This document shows, piece by piece, positions 23,702-35,978 of a stretch of 64,000 nt of DNA. The stretch spans positions 1,054,001-1,118,000 of the forward strand of contig JAJHTX010000009.1 of NCBI GenBank assembly GCA_032164295.1, written 5' to 3'. Source of the stretch: Inonotus obliquus (lineage: Eukaryota; Basidiomycota; Agaricomycetes; Hymenochaetales; Hymenochaetaceae). Each line of letters starts with the position of its first letter. The stretch's first letter is position 1. The notes beneath the pieces are model-generated. The model worked only from the letters and a program-made list of their open reading frames with translations, did not search any database and was not told where the DNA came from. The position numbers were made by a program, and so were the translations under genes.

Positions 23702-25360
23702 CTAATAGTTTATTGGCTTAGCCTCCGCGAATTCATCAAATTCACGACCTGGTTAGAGAAGGCATGTCAGTACTCAACACCCAGACGAATAATAAACAGT
23801 TCCGAGCTTACTCCAATCATATTCCTTACATTCAAGCCTCTTTCCTTCCGGCATCACCTTCCCAATAATCTCAGAGTTGATATTTCTGCACTCGATCATT
23901 TCCAGTTTCTCGAACTCGGGGGCATTGATGATCGCCCCCAGCCTAAGAACATCCATCGTAGTAAACCTATCACAGCGAACAAAACGCAGTGTACGAAGTG
24001 GAGGCGGACGTGCTTTGTGGCTGATAACTCCATACTTCTCATGAATGTCAGGCATCCCAGGTGAACCCATCGCTACTGCTTTAATTGATAAGTGATGCAG
24101 ACGAGGCAGATTCCTCCACAAGACCGCTAGCGGATAGCTGCGACGGTCGTTATTCAAAACGTATGCACCACAATGAAGCGTCTCAAGTTGCATCCGGAAT
24201 CGTGCATCTATCAACATCTTGAAAAGTTCATTCGCATCCACTTCGTTGAGTGCTTCTATATCGACGTCCAGCTCTCGCAACTTGGGTACATCAAATGCAT
24301 TGATCAAAGGAGCCATATCCCCATACGTTTGGTAGCCCGATACGATTTTGAGGACTCGCAAGCTGGGAAGTTGCACAGACTTTATCTTCCCGTAATTTTC
24401 GGGGTCCCCCATGTCAATTTCCAATGAGAGGTTCTCGAGGCAGTGAAATCCGCGGAGAAAGTCGCCGATCGCACCTAGGTTGTGAAAACTCCTGTTCTGC
24501 TTCATGAAACGCAATCGGAGGCTCGTGATATTATTCAAACACGTCGGTGGTAGGATCGGTACGAGCCCAATGGCCTCAACGCGGTGCAGGGATGGCATGT
24601 CCCATGTGCTGAAGAGGCTTCGAATCGATGAGTTGGGATCATCACTTCCCAAAACGATTTGCCTCGGAGAGTGTGGCAGAACTGCAAAATCGTCTCCATA
24701 ATCCACCGTCAGTGTCTCGAGAGCAGGAAAGCTTTCTTCGCGATACTCCTCCCGTAAGCGTGTCAAGTTATAGTTGGCGAGACTTAGCGGATTGTCTATG
24801 AGTACGCGCGGGTGACTTCGAATGGAGAGTGACCTCCACCTCTTGCGATGCCGTGAGACAGCACCCAAGTATCGATCAAAGTTTGGGGAATTACTGAAGT
24901 TATTCATCGAGATATGCAAGGATCTAGATCCACTCCGATCAAGGTAAACACTGGGATCTCGGAAGTCAGCCACGGTAGTCCAGAGGCAGGAGGCCTGTTT
25001 TAAAGCGTCCCGAAAATAGCGATTGACCAGCATGTGAGGGCGGAAATCGTCACAGCCCTCATCGAAGAGTAGTCGGAATATATGTTCCATAACCTCGAAT
25101 GGCAGAGAATTAATTCCATGCCTATAGATGTCGGGAAGCAGCTCTTCCCTCGCAAGTGCCAACCCCTCCTGTACAACATTCGCGAGGTTGGATAGTGTCC
25201 GGCCAAGAGACTTTATGGTCTTCAGTAAAGTGGATGCGTCCTGGTCTTCTTCCGTTAGCAACAATGAATAAGAGCTTCGTATGGTGTCAGTCAGGTCTTT
25301 TGCCCAGTAACAACTCCTCTCACCCGTCCGCAAGTTTGAAAAGGTTTGGATCGAGTTCAT
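23702..25360 (-). CDS. F-box/LRR-like protein, 531 aa
   Basis: CDS complement(23702..23748, 23812..25360). The layout is typical of the expanded Agaricomycete F-box family. An N-terminal coiled-coil-like segment (LLKTIKSLGRTLSNLANVV) is followed by an F-box core INSLPFEVMEHIFRLLFDEG near residue 85, with the downstream LVNRYFRDALKQASCLWTTV block. A series of degenerate leucine-rich repeats then runs to the end (LPSLRVLKIVSGYQ, VPKLRELDVDIEAL, LPRLHHLSIKAVA). F-box proteins recruit substrates to SCF ubiquitin ligases; the substrate here is unknown. The donor within YDWS joins a short last exon that ends EAKPINY. An alternative unspliced end a few codons after the donor is possible but would drop the family-like tail. 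Confidence 0.8.
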
Positions 25361-26436
25361 TCTTCGTTTTCAGGTTTTCTGCATATACGAGGAAATGACG
25401 TAAACGAGGAATATCGAGCGATTTTGTCATGGTTAGCGATGAGGATTTGAGAACAGACAGATGAGCAGTTATGAATATGAGCAGAACGGACAGAACAGAC
25501 GTGAGCACGAGCAGTGCCGCCAGTAATTTCACGGCCTCGTGACGAAGAATGGTAGATCGGGCTCCACCGAATCGAATAATGTTTGGGAAAATTCCAAAGA
25601 AAGTCGAGTTCAGTAAGCATAAGAAATAGAAGGCGCCCGCTATACTTATACTTAGTAGAAGCCAAACACACTGGACAAAAACTTGAAAAAGTCATTCTCA
25701 AATAATGGAAATCATTCCTGGTCCTAGTCCTGTCCTGGAAACGCTAGTCCACCAATCAGATGAAGAGCTTTTACATTTGGACCTGAATTTCCCAGTGTGT
25801 AAACCAAAAATGGGCAACATTCCCTCAGTTTTCCAGATAAAAACAGGCACAAAGCACACGGAAAAATACCACGTAAGAATTACCAAATTCCAAAAGGCAA
25901 AGGCATTAAGACCTAGAATCTTAAATCCATGGCCCAAATCGTCTCCTTGGCTAAGTCTGAATTTTTTATTCTTGATTCTTGATTCTGAATGGCAGAACAG
26001 AGAAAGAAATGAACGAGAGATGATGATCGGCATCAATTTCGTGTGAAATTCTTATCTAATCGAAGTGATGCGAATGAGTCGATGACGAATTTTGGATGTG
26101 TGAGAGTGTATCCTCGCGTGCATAAACCTATACTTGTTTGCAAGGATGTAGCATTACTTCGAAGTTCGTTTAGTCGTTTCTCGCAAAATCGAGTGAGGGT
26201 TCTTCTAAAAATTTCACTACTAAATAACGTACATTGACGTTATTAGATTGCAACAGAATTAATGCTATAGCTTATTGTCATGATTACAGAGAATCAAGAT
26301 CAAATTGATAGAATGAATAAGAAGCGAAAATGAGACGATTGAGAGTTGAGTAGACTGTCGGCAAAAAGCAAAATGAATCGAAAACGGAAAGGGATACGGG
26401 AACGGAAACGTACAATCTACATTAATAATAATGCAG
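25361..26436. other. Intergenic, no gene recognised
   Basis: This stretch of about 1.1 kb lies between the F-box gene start and the IQ-motif gene stop. It is AT-rich towards 26200-26430. Short open stretches occur on both strands without family features. Confidence 0.5.
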
Positions 26437-27849
26437 TCAAGGTTCCTCAACCTCAGGGATAGAAGCTAAAGAAGGTGATTTCGAGACAGGTAAAGTTACA
26501 AGTCCTGGCGAGTTCACCGGAATTAGGCTACTTCGGTGACTCGAATGTCTCAGCCTCGATGACGAAGACCAGTATGACTCAGGATTAGAATAGAACTTGG
26601 GGCTCGGCTGAGTAAAACGCTCATCGTCAACTTCGTCATCCTCATCTTCCTCTTCGACAACATAAAGCTCGGTATTGATGAGTTGGGGTGGTGTATAGAT
26701 ATATGATGAATAGTCGTCATCGGAATCGTATTCTGAATCTGAGTCAAATTCCTCTTCCTCCGAGTGCGAGTCCGAGGAGATTGAAGATGATGACGAAAGA
26801 GATGGGGCTGGTGATGAAAGGGAAGAATCGGATACGGACGAAAGCGCGAAGTGCGGGTTGATTTGAGCACGATCCAGGAATGCCAATTCCGTTCGGAGTG
26901 ACTCCATAGCTGCACGTGCAGCTGCGCGAACACGCGGGTGTAAAGTCTGATTCTTGTTCGTTCTCGCATTCTCCATGTTCGGCGAGAGTACGCCCGTCCG
27001 TTCTCCGAGTTCTCGTAGAAGCTCATGTAAGACTTCGGCATGTCGCCTCCAAGCTTCTTCAAATCTCGACTTCTCCTTCAATTCCAGAAAAAACGTCTCG
27101 CGCGAAACTTTCGCACGCCTTGACAACTTCTGCAATCCCTTCGCAGCGCAGTGAACCCTCCAAGCACGTTGAATCTTAATCGCAGCGTTAACACGTTCAG
27201 AAGGTCTGATCGTCTTTACCTTTGGAGGAGGAAGACGTTTGATAGCGTAAGCACTTGCGTGTAAATCACCCTCAAGTCCTCGATGCGCAATTCGACGCGC
27301 GAATTCTTGTCTACGCAGGAACTCGAGGCGGGCTTGTCGCTGACGGACAGTTTCGCGGAAATTCGGGCTGCTACGACGTCCGCGGTCATTACGCGCTAAT
27401 TTTGCGTCCTCCTCGTATTCAGAATCGGAGTCATCGACGTCATAATAACCTTTTTGCGTGTACGCCTCGGCGAACGGAGAAGTGGCGGAAGTTGTATTTG
27501 GAACGGAATTGGAGTTCCCGTAAGTGGAACTGGATCGTTTTGAAGCGTATGCCGCGGCAAGGATTTCTTCGCGTTCTTGCTCAAGTGCACGAAGGTACAG
27601 CTCGCGTTGACGAAGTGTGGGTGCTGGGCCTGGGAAGGGGAAGATGGCGTCACGGTTGTTATCACCTGCAAAGGCGTACGAGCTGGCGCAGGAACGTGTC
27701 GTAGGTGCTGAATAACTGCGTGGCATGCCTACGCGTGCTGTGCTAGGGCCGGCTGATGAGGGTTGAGTGCAGATCATCGCGTCTTGTGAGGATGTCACAG
27801 GTACGAGTGGTGGTTGTGGAAGATACGATATCGCTGTGTGCAATGGCAC
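26437..27849 (-). CDS. Uncharacterised protein with IQ calmodulin-binding motif, 470 aa
   Basis: This is a single-exon gene. The N-terminal third is Ser/Pro-rich and includes RSYSAPTTRSC. The segment around residues 90-190 is helical and charged (LRQRELYLRALEQEREEILA, then TVRQRQARLEFLRRQEFA). An IQ motif follows (AAIKIQRAWRVH), with a helical extension KLSRRAKVSRETFFLELKE. The C-terminal part is strongly acidic and Ser-rich (EEEEFDSDSEYDSDDDYSS), ending PSLASIPEVEEP. IQ motifs bind calmodulin or light chains; a Ca-signalling or cytoskeletal role would be inference only. The absence of introns is unusual here but the frame is continuous. Confidence 0.75.
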   Translation of the reverse strand: MPLHTAISYLPQPPLVPVTSSQDAMICTQPSSAGPSTARVGMPRSYSAPTTRSCASSYAFAGDNNRDAIFPFPGPAPTLRQRELYLRALEQEREEILAAAYASKRSSSTYGNSNSVPNTTSATSPFAEAYTQKGYYDVDDSDSEYEEDAKLARNDRGRRSSPNFRETVRQRQARLEFLRRQEFARRIAHRGLEGDLHASAYAIKRLPPPKVKTIRPSERVNAAIKIQRAWRVHCAAKGLQKLSRRAKVSRETFFLELKEKSRFEEAWRRHAEVLHELLRELGERTGVLSPNMENARTNKNQTLHPRVRAAARAAMESLRTELAFLDRAQINPHFALSSVSDSSLSSPAPSLSSSSSISSDSHSEEEEFDSDSEYDSDDDYSSYIYTPPQLINTELYVVEEEDEDDEVDDERFTQPSPKFYSNPESYWSSSSRLRHSSHRSSLIPVNSPGLVTLPVSKSPSLASIPEVEEP

Positions 27850-29001
27850 GGCTGAAGATGAAACAGATTCTAGAGATGTGTTGTAGTGCGGGAGCGGCGA
27901 TAGAGAAGTGGCAAGGAGGGGTTTATAAAGGGCTGTGGAACGAATCGGGCCATCGGATTTGATTGGTGTATTTGAAGCAAGACAAGAGGACGATGGGGAC
28001 GGAGACGGAGGATTATAATCGAGTATCCTTCGTCATCACCACGGCATCTCTCATCTTGTTCCGCGGGTTGACTAATACAACTAACCCGCAGTCAGATGCC
28101 GAGGTAAGTGCTAAGTGTGGAGAATGTAATGCTTACATATGCATCCGGCATTCAATGGAAGGAAGAAGGTCCGATGAAGGCGCAGTCCCCTCCGTGAACG
28201 GATCGGACGTCGATTTCGCCCGACCCATCCTTCCTCTAATCTGCGGATCCTTGCGGGTCGCATTAGTATCCGATTCGTTTCCCATCCCGTCTTCATCACG
28301 CCTCTCCCATTTGCTACCCAATAGACCTTGAGCTTTTTTTTTCAGCTATCAGCTAACAGCGACATTCTTCGAGGGCAAGAGACACTTCCTAGAATGAGAA
28401 CGATACTCAGGGCTGAGAAGAATGAACGGTTCATTACTGTACTCAACCTCATGCTCATGTTCTAGATGAATCGTGTCGGTGCGCGTGTGTTCATCGTTGC
28501 TGAGAAAGACGACATTGATTCGGATGACTGGGCTCAATTGTCAATCGTAAAAGTGTGCTGAGTAAGAGGCGCTTAGCAAGTCTCGGTAACTAAAATTAGT
28601 CCAATCGGATCATTGATGCGTGACTCGGATGCAACCTAATCCTATCAATCAATAGCGAGGCTGATTGGTGGGGAATACCGTAACATGTCACGGGACACAG
28701 CACTCACTCAGACAACACTCGTCAAAGTGGTCATGGCTTATCCAATCTTTCACATCTAATCTTCACTACTCATAAAATCATGCATTGCCACAACCGCAAT
28801 ACCTTGCGCTAATTGGTATGGAAGGACACAGAGCGCTGGGGTGTCTTGCCCTTTAAGTTCGTCTTGGGTATACATTTGCATCCGGCATGGCCTCTTCACC
28901 GCCATCAAATCTTCATCCTCGTTTAGAAACGAGCCTTCCATACTCAAATCTGCGTGACTCTACTTCTCGAGTATCCCGTATTTACGCCCCATACTTCCAA
29001 T
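27850..29001. other. Intergenic, no gene recognised
   Basis: This region of about 1.15 kb holds the promoter of the IQ-motif gene and the 3' flank of RPA49. I found no coding family, RNA gene or repeat. Confidence 0.5.
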
Positions 29002-30933
29002 CTAAAAAATCCGGGACCTCTTCGCCATCTTCGCTTTAGGGAATTTTAACGGAACGTGGAGTACAGCGCGTTTATGCTCCGGGGTCGACGAAGGAAGTCC
29101 AAGCCGAGTCATCTGTGCGACATTCAGTTTCTCAACTCTACAGCCTAAATATGAGTATGTGTTAGAAGGGTGGTTATGTATTTGTATTTGACAGGGAGAA
29201 GGGTGGGCAGTGACGGCAGGACTTACCGAGGAGTCTGAAATGTTGGTTGACTCTGTATGTTTGAGGGTCATTAGTGATGGACATGGAGAACCTATTGAAG
29301 GGAGGTAAGACATACTTGGTGACAGTTTCTTTCAGATCCGCGGCTAGGACAGCTGTATCCGATGCGAAACTATCGACATGTAGGCACAGAGCAAAGGCGT
29401 GTGTTAGGAGTCGTAGGGAATTGTCGCTTGTGAATTTCACCCTGTTTTGGGATTCTGGTTAACTTCAGGATACGAAAGGAGAGCAGACTGGAATACAGGC
29501 GTATGAAGAAATGAAAGTGAAAACTGAGGAATTGGAGAACCGAAGAATGCGCAGGCAAACGTAACAAACAAATACTTACTCAGAACTTCCGCGCACTGTC
29601 TCTGTGAACCTCGAATACATGCCGTCGATGATGAGAGATGGAACTCCCTGAAGATGTTCCATTTCAAACTGTGAGCGCCTCGAGCAGTAGCGTGGAGCTC
29701 CGATGCGGAATGCAAAGAGGGTGGCAATGTATAGCAGAATTCTCCTGTGTCGAAAGCAAAAGAAAAGAACGTCGAGTGAGTATAGCTCTTTGAGGAGAAG
29801 GGTGCTAGAATTAAGGGGTATGACTCATGACTTACAATGTCCGTTTGTTGGGTTTCCCATCCCCAGATGCAAATAATCGCTCTAAATGCCCTTTTATCCA
29901 CTCAGAACGATTACGAGCAAAAGGACCAGGGAGAAGATTAATTCTTTGTCCAGGACTCGCATTTAGCATATCCTTGATCGGTACGGCATGCAACTCGGAT
30001 TCGGAAACGATATCGTTCAATTTGTAGACATCTTCCGGACGTGTAGCGTCCAATTTGAACTTGGGGATTTGGCGAGAGGCGTCGGATATTTCTTTTGCTT
30101 CCTCTATTTTATTTTGAGATTTGACAAGAGGAACGGTAGCACATTCAGTCCCAGCAAAGATAGGTAAAGCAGAGAATACACCAACCTTGTGTTGGCAACC
30201 CTCTTGTACCCATCTCGACACTCTCCTGGATATGTCCTACCACACCTTCCATGGCGGAAACGTCCACGCGATTCCTCTCCGCTGCACGCAACGCCTTCTG
30301 AGCTTTCTTAGTCCCAAACGTCTCTCCTAAAGCGGCTCTTTGCTCCATTCTCTGTGTAAGACGGTTTTGCTCCGAAGACGGGAGAGATGTGAGAGGGAGA
30401 GGAGCTAGGTCCTTGAGTGCTTTTACCCGGCGGCCAAGGATCTGAACGGGAGTCGGGCGGAGGAGAAGGGTGTTTGTACGTTTGTTGCGGATGCCAATTA
30501 GATATCTGCGTCGTCCGTGTTGAGTGGAGTCCACAATCATGAAGTATGAAATGCAAACGTACCTACACCCTCCTTTGACCGCTTCGCTCTCGCTTGTAGA
30601 GTAGAACTCAACGGCGTCTGTCTGACCAGCCAGAGACAATGGCCTTTGCGCAAAGTCTTCGTTGTCTTGTTCCTCTGTATTGGAAGGACCTTTGGCACTG
30701 CTATTTGTATTCTTAGACGGCGCGTAGGCAGAAAACGTCGCAGATTTTGGAGGTTCTAGTGCCGGAAAAGTTGCTATAACATACAATATCGGAATCTGGG
30801 ATTAAGAGACAAGCTCATGACGCGCAAGCTCACCAAGGATGGGCCCGACTGCAGAGGGAGACTTATCGCAAACGGAGACAGTTAGGTAGTCGGAGGCTGA
30901 CTCTGCGCGTTTACGCTTCTTTGTAGGTGCCAT
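29002..30933 (-). CDS. RPA49: RNA polymerase I subunit RPA49 (A49), 452 aa
   Basis: CDS complement(29002..29144, 29227..29252, 29316..29441, 29580..29744, 29836..30103, 30186..30505, 30563..30773, 30834..30933). A49 pairs with A34.5 and supports rRNA gene transcription. The N-terminal half shows the dimerisation-module blocks: ATFPALEPPKSATFSAYA, LAGQTDAVEFYST, RYLIGIRNKRTNTLLLRPTP and VQILGRRVKALK. A linker PKFKLDATRPEDVYKLNDIV leads to the C-terminal tandem winged-helix region with RILLYIATLFAFRIG. The end reads VNQHFRLLGCRVEKLNVAQ and PLKFPKAKMAKRSRIF. One exon is only 26 nt (29227-29252) and is required to rejoin the frame. The gene is divergent from SET2 with 443 bp between the starts. 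Confidence 0.92.
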
Positions 30934-31376
30934 TGTTTGAGAAGAAATTTCAGTATGTCGGTTATCTGCTCCGCGAGTACTTTATGTGAATGCTGTGGAT
31001 GATGTTGAAGTAGATGAAGGAAGAATAATTTTGCTAGTGTGCTGATGTGCTGATCATTGATAGGATCGACGGAAGGAGTACGTGACGACTCTTACCTGAA
31101 CCGTCAACGTAAGATTATTTCTCATTTTATTACTGCATTATATTCTAACTTTTATCTCAACTTTTTTAAATTATAGTCCAGGAGGCTCTGCATGCAGTAC
31201 ATCAAGAGTATCTAGTAAACTAGCTGCCCACACTATATAAGAAGTATAGTGTGCAGGCACGAAGTCTAAGCTCTGTGACAAGACACGGCAAGCGGAACTG
31301 CGTCTGCAAAGTCAACCTACTTTGAGCACTCTCGCTTCGTCAACTATACCACTCAGCCCGTCTGCCATCTTTCAAC
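30934..31376. promoter_or_regulatory. Shared divergent promoter region RPA49/SET2
   Basis: This interval lies between two start codons pointing apart and must contain both promoters. An AT-rich stretch around 31110-31170 and the palindromic-looking pair ACTATATAAGAAGTATAGTG near 31230 are visible. No specific factor site can be assigned. Confidence 0.45.
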
Positions 31377-34300
31377 ATGGCAGCAAGGGATGTTAAACTC
31401 AAGGTCGAAGAGACCGATGTCGACATGACAGACTCTGGCGTCAAGCCCATGAGTCTGAAGCGCTCACCGTCTCTGTCGGTACCTCCCACGCCTTCGTCAA
31501 AAGACGGAGAAATGAGCTCAAAACCTTCGCCTTCACCTACGCCCACTCTGGAGATACTCAACAAGCTGTCTCTGTCAGCGTCGAATTCACCGTCGAAAAG
31601 AGAGACACGATCACGTACTTCATCTGCAACCCCCACACCAACACCGACGGGGAAGTCAAATAGGAACGTAAAATCAGGGCCGCAGCTCATCGGTGACCTG
31701 CCCCGTGCAGAGAAGGATGCCATGAAGACGTTCGTAGAGTTGAAGGAGAATCATTATCAGTACTCTACCCTAGGTCGCTCTCGGGAGGCGTTGGAGAGCA
31801 TGACGTGTGATTGTACTTTCGTTCCAGGTCAGTTTCTCTCCTCATCTAGCAGTCGTTTCGTCTTCTCTTTCTTTCAGAAGAGACGTATACATACGTATGT
31901 AGCTAGAGTATGGGGAGCTTGTTGACTGAACTTGAGATGCGACAGGCCGGGACGACCCCGAAACGGCGTGTGGACACGACTCGGACTGCATCAACCGACT
32001 AACCCAGGTTGAGTGTCTCGAGGACGACTGTCGATGTCGGAGCCACTGCAAGAATCAACGGTGCGTTTTTCTCTACCCCTTTATCTATCTTGTTGCGCCC
32101 GCAGTTGTCACAGTCGACATGAGTGAACCAACATGCTTATTCCCGTTTCTCTCAAGGATGCAGCGGCGGGAATATGCCAATATCGAGATCGTTTTAACGG
32201 AAAAGAAGGGATACGGCTTGCGTGCAGGCTCAGACATCCACAAGTTCGTTGGACTTTCTTACTATGTGGCCCCGTATCTGGCCTGTTAGGTTTGTTAAAC
32301 TGACTGTCCTTAGAGATGCTTTTATCTACGAGTACATTGGTGATGTAGTTAGTCAGCCGTCGTTCGTGAAGCGTATGCGTGAGTACGCGGAGGAAGGTAT
32401 CCGGCATTTTTATTTCATGATGTTGCAGAAGGATGAGGTACGCCACGTAACCCCAATCCCTCCTCCTTTCCCACCCTAATGCCATCTATCCCCATCATAT
32501 ATCTAACCTCATCGCATTTTATTTCCTGTCTCTCTTCGCATACAGTTTATAGATGCAACGAAAAGAGGCGGTATCGGCCGGTTCGCAAACCACAGCTGTA
32601 ACCCAAATTGTTTCGTCGCAAAATGGACTGTCGGTGATCGTGTACGGATGGGAATATATGCGAAGAGGAATATCCGGAAAGATGAGGAGCTGACATTTAA
32701 CTATAATGTGGACCGCTATGGGTGAGTATTCATTATGCTGATTTTCGTGATTGTTATGCGGGTAAACTGAAAGGTCGATGTTCAGGCATGATGCACAACC
32801 ATGTTACTGTGGCGAGCCAAATTGCGTTGGTTTACTGGGTGGGAAGACTCAAACCGATGTCGCTGCTATGGACGATCTTTACCTCGATGGTAAACTTCTT
32901 TGAATACCCAGGACGAGTCCCACGTTAATTACTTTTACTAGCCCTTGGTATCAGCGAAGAGGTCGAGATGTACGGTTTGAAAGGAAACAAGAAGAAGAAG
33001 GGCAAGAAGCTTGATGAGGACTACGTCCCCATCCTCAAGCCTCTTGTCGAGAAGGATATCCCGAAGGTCGTACAGGCCATTCGTCAAACGCAAAGTAGGA
33101 AGGTCTTACTCAAGCTGCTTTCGCGTATTAAGGTGAGTATTTTCATCGCATAACTGTCTGTTTGCATGCGCTTATAATTGGGTGTAGATGACGGACGACC
33201 AGCCAGCGCTGAGACAGCTCATGCGCCTGCGAGGTTACAGTCTCATGTGCAATATCCTCGAGGATTACCTGTCGGATGTTGAAATCTGCACTATCGTATG
33301 TCTCGTGTCTCTTGACCTAAAGAACAACTTACGAAGCATCTTGTTCGGCCTATCAGATTATGGATAGTCTGTCAACCTGGCCATTATTACAGCGAAATAA
33401 AGTCGAGGATTCAAAGATCGAAGAGCCCATTACAACGCTGACGGAGCATGAGAATGAGAACGTCAGCGCATTGGCGAAGAAGGTATGGTTTTCGGTTATA
33501 CGGTAAGATTCCTCGGAGTTTTGTCTTACGTGCATTTAGTTACTCGAGCACTGGGCCTCCCTTGAGACGGGCTATCGGATACCGAAGCGATTGAAAGGCG
33601 TAGGTCATTATTATTTGTCTCAATCATTCCATATTGATGGCGTTTCCCTATCCTCAGGAGGGTGAAGAATCGAGCACACCAACTATTTCCGAAGTCATCA
33701 CCTTCGAAGAAGAGCCAACGTATAAAAAAGTCCGACAAGAGAGCATGGATGACGTAATCGTCAAAGAGTCCGGCAGCGCCGTTGTTATGCGTTGGAAACA
33801 TCTCCCGAAGCAAAAAAGACGAAGAGAAACACCTCGCTATGTGATGCAGAAGGAAGAACCAAAGCAGGAGGCAGAGCCAAGGCAGAAATACTGGTGGGAG
33901 TTATTAAACGTCGATCCCGAGAAGGTGAAGGAAGAGATGAAGCAGAAGGCCGAGGAGCAGAAAGTACTGCTCAATGAGACAACGGCGACGACATATTACG
34001 CTTACAAGTACGAAAGGGATAATCCGAACTTGGTCATTGCTGACGCTCAGCGGAGAGCAGAGGAGCGAAGACGTGAAGAGGAGAGACGGAAGCACGAGGA
34101 GGAGAGGATCGCGGTGGAAAAGGAGCAAAGAGAGAAGGAGAAAGCTGAGAGAAAGCTGAGGCGTGCGAAGGAGAAGCAGGAGGCGAAGGAGAGGGAGAGA
34201 GAGAAGAAGCAAAATATGACTTACGAGGAAAAAGAGGCGTTGAAGGAGAAGAGGTTGCAGAAGTTGATTGGACAAGTTGTTGTGAAGTGTTTGTCAAAGC

Positions 34301-35063
34301 ATAAGGATCAACTGGACCATGATACCTTCAAGAAGAAAGCCAAGGAGGTGCGTTACTAATTCTTTTATCTTCTCTCACAGTTGAAGCTTAACGACCATGG
34401 CGTTTGAATCAGCTGACGTGCATCATTGCGGAGAAAGAGAAACGATCACAATCGTACCAGGCAGGGAAACTTGACGCGCTTTCAGAAGAGAAGATTATTA
34501 AGATTAAGAAGTTCTCTAAGGAGTACATCGCGAAGTTACTTCGACGGATGGCCTCTCAGTCGCGTCCAGAGAGTACACCTTCAGGCTCGAATGAGCCAAG
34601 TGGGTCGGGCTCAGGTAGCAAATCCCGAGATGCCGAGCAAGATCACGATGAACCAATGATGAGCGTCGAAGATGCACTCGATCTCGATCTCGGTCCGGAG
34701 GACAATGACAACGACGATATGGATTCTATCGAAGGAGATGACGAAGACGACTCAGAAGAAAAGTCTGGTGACCCATCACCCGCCTCCGACTTGACAGCTC
34801 GTACTGGTCCTGGTCCTTCGGTCACTATCATCGGAAGGGACGTTGATGTTACTATTGCTGATCGTCTTAGTATGAACTCTGGTTTGGGGTTGGGTCTGGG
34901 AGGAGGAATGATTGTGGATGCAGATGGTGACATAAAGATGCGTGGACGAGGGAAGGTTGGTGGTTCGCAGGATTCTCCTCCGACCTCACCGTCGAAGCGA
35001 CATCGATGGGACCAGCCACCAGAGTCGAAAGCTCTGCTTGAGAGGATTTATGGTGCTGATTAG
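31377..35063 (+). CDS. SET2: SET2 histone H3-K36 methyltransferase, 960 aa
   Basis: Twelve exons: 31377-31827, 31946-32060, 32157-32243, 32314-32437, 32546-32721, 32786-32889, 32942-33132, 33188-33295, 33357-33482, 33540-33599, 33658-34347, 34413-35063. The AWS domain has the expected cysteine spacing ([10 protein letters not shown], then [16 protein letters not shown]). The SET domain contains [33 protein letters not shown] and [12 protein letters not shown], so the cofactor- and substrate-binding residues are present. The post-SET motif is CYCGEPNC. A basic coiled-coil region with long Glu/Arg/Lys runs precedes a C-terminal SRI-like helical domain that binds the phosphorylated Pol II CTD. 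Set2 couples H3K36 methylation to elongation in the nucleus. All phases agree. Confidence 0.95.
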
Positions 35064-35978
35064 TCAAAAGAAGCAAAATCAATCTCGCACTTTTCGTGTT
35101 CTGGCCGGGGTTGTTGACACTTTTGATCATCTGAAGCGTACCGGACCTACCGTCTTCGTATTTTCTCTTCATACAACCTCCATTCCTTCCCCTTCCCTCC
35201 TTCCCTCTTTCTTTTCAACACTTCTTCGAATGCCTTCTGTTGCTGACATATTACTGGTCGTAAATAAAGTATATTCATTATTTACTTCGTCTCTCCAAAG
35301 CTGCTATCCCGATTTCGTTCGTTCTCAGTTGTCTCACTCGCAGTACGTATACAGTAGATGATGTTCCCCCGTCGCCGATTTGTGTGGAAAACACAAATTT
35401 CTCTGGAGTTATTGTCAGAATGGATGGGAGGCCCGTTTGTCAATACAGCAATCGACACGTATTCGTATTACAACACGTCCAAAGGAGCTATCTCGAGCCA
35501 CGGAGATGCGCACTCGTAATATGGCGCGTGTGTCATCTATTCTTGAATCCTACAGCATATATTAGTTTACAGTGCCTCATAAGCATCAGCTAGCAATGAC
35601 GGTATGACGGTGAAACGTGAGGCGACACTTGCAGGCTTGATAGTATGTGGTCCACTTTTCCGACCCAATAGAGACCTTTCGCAACCAAACGGTGGCGAAA
35701 AACCAAACCGTGCCCTGTCATCACTCAAGCTGTGCACCCCAAAATTCCAAACGGTCTTGGCCCTCCACCGTTTGATTGCGAAAGTTCTCTAATGGTCGAG
35801 GGAAAATAGAAATCTAATGACAGTGTTTCAGGAGTACCAGGGAGTTGCCGTAATCTTGTATTACAGTAATGCGAATAAGGTCCTTTCTCAGGCTGAATGT
35901 GCGTGGATGAAAAAAGGATGGCGAATAGAGTATAGAGCGGTCGATGATGGGACCTACTACCACAGTAGCCAACGCAAG
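35064..35978. other. Intergenic between convergent SET2 and basic-protein genes
   Basis: This is the 3' flank of both genes, about 0.9 kb. No coding family or structural repeat was recognised. Confidence 0.5.
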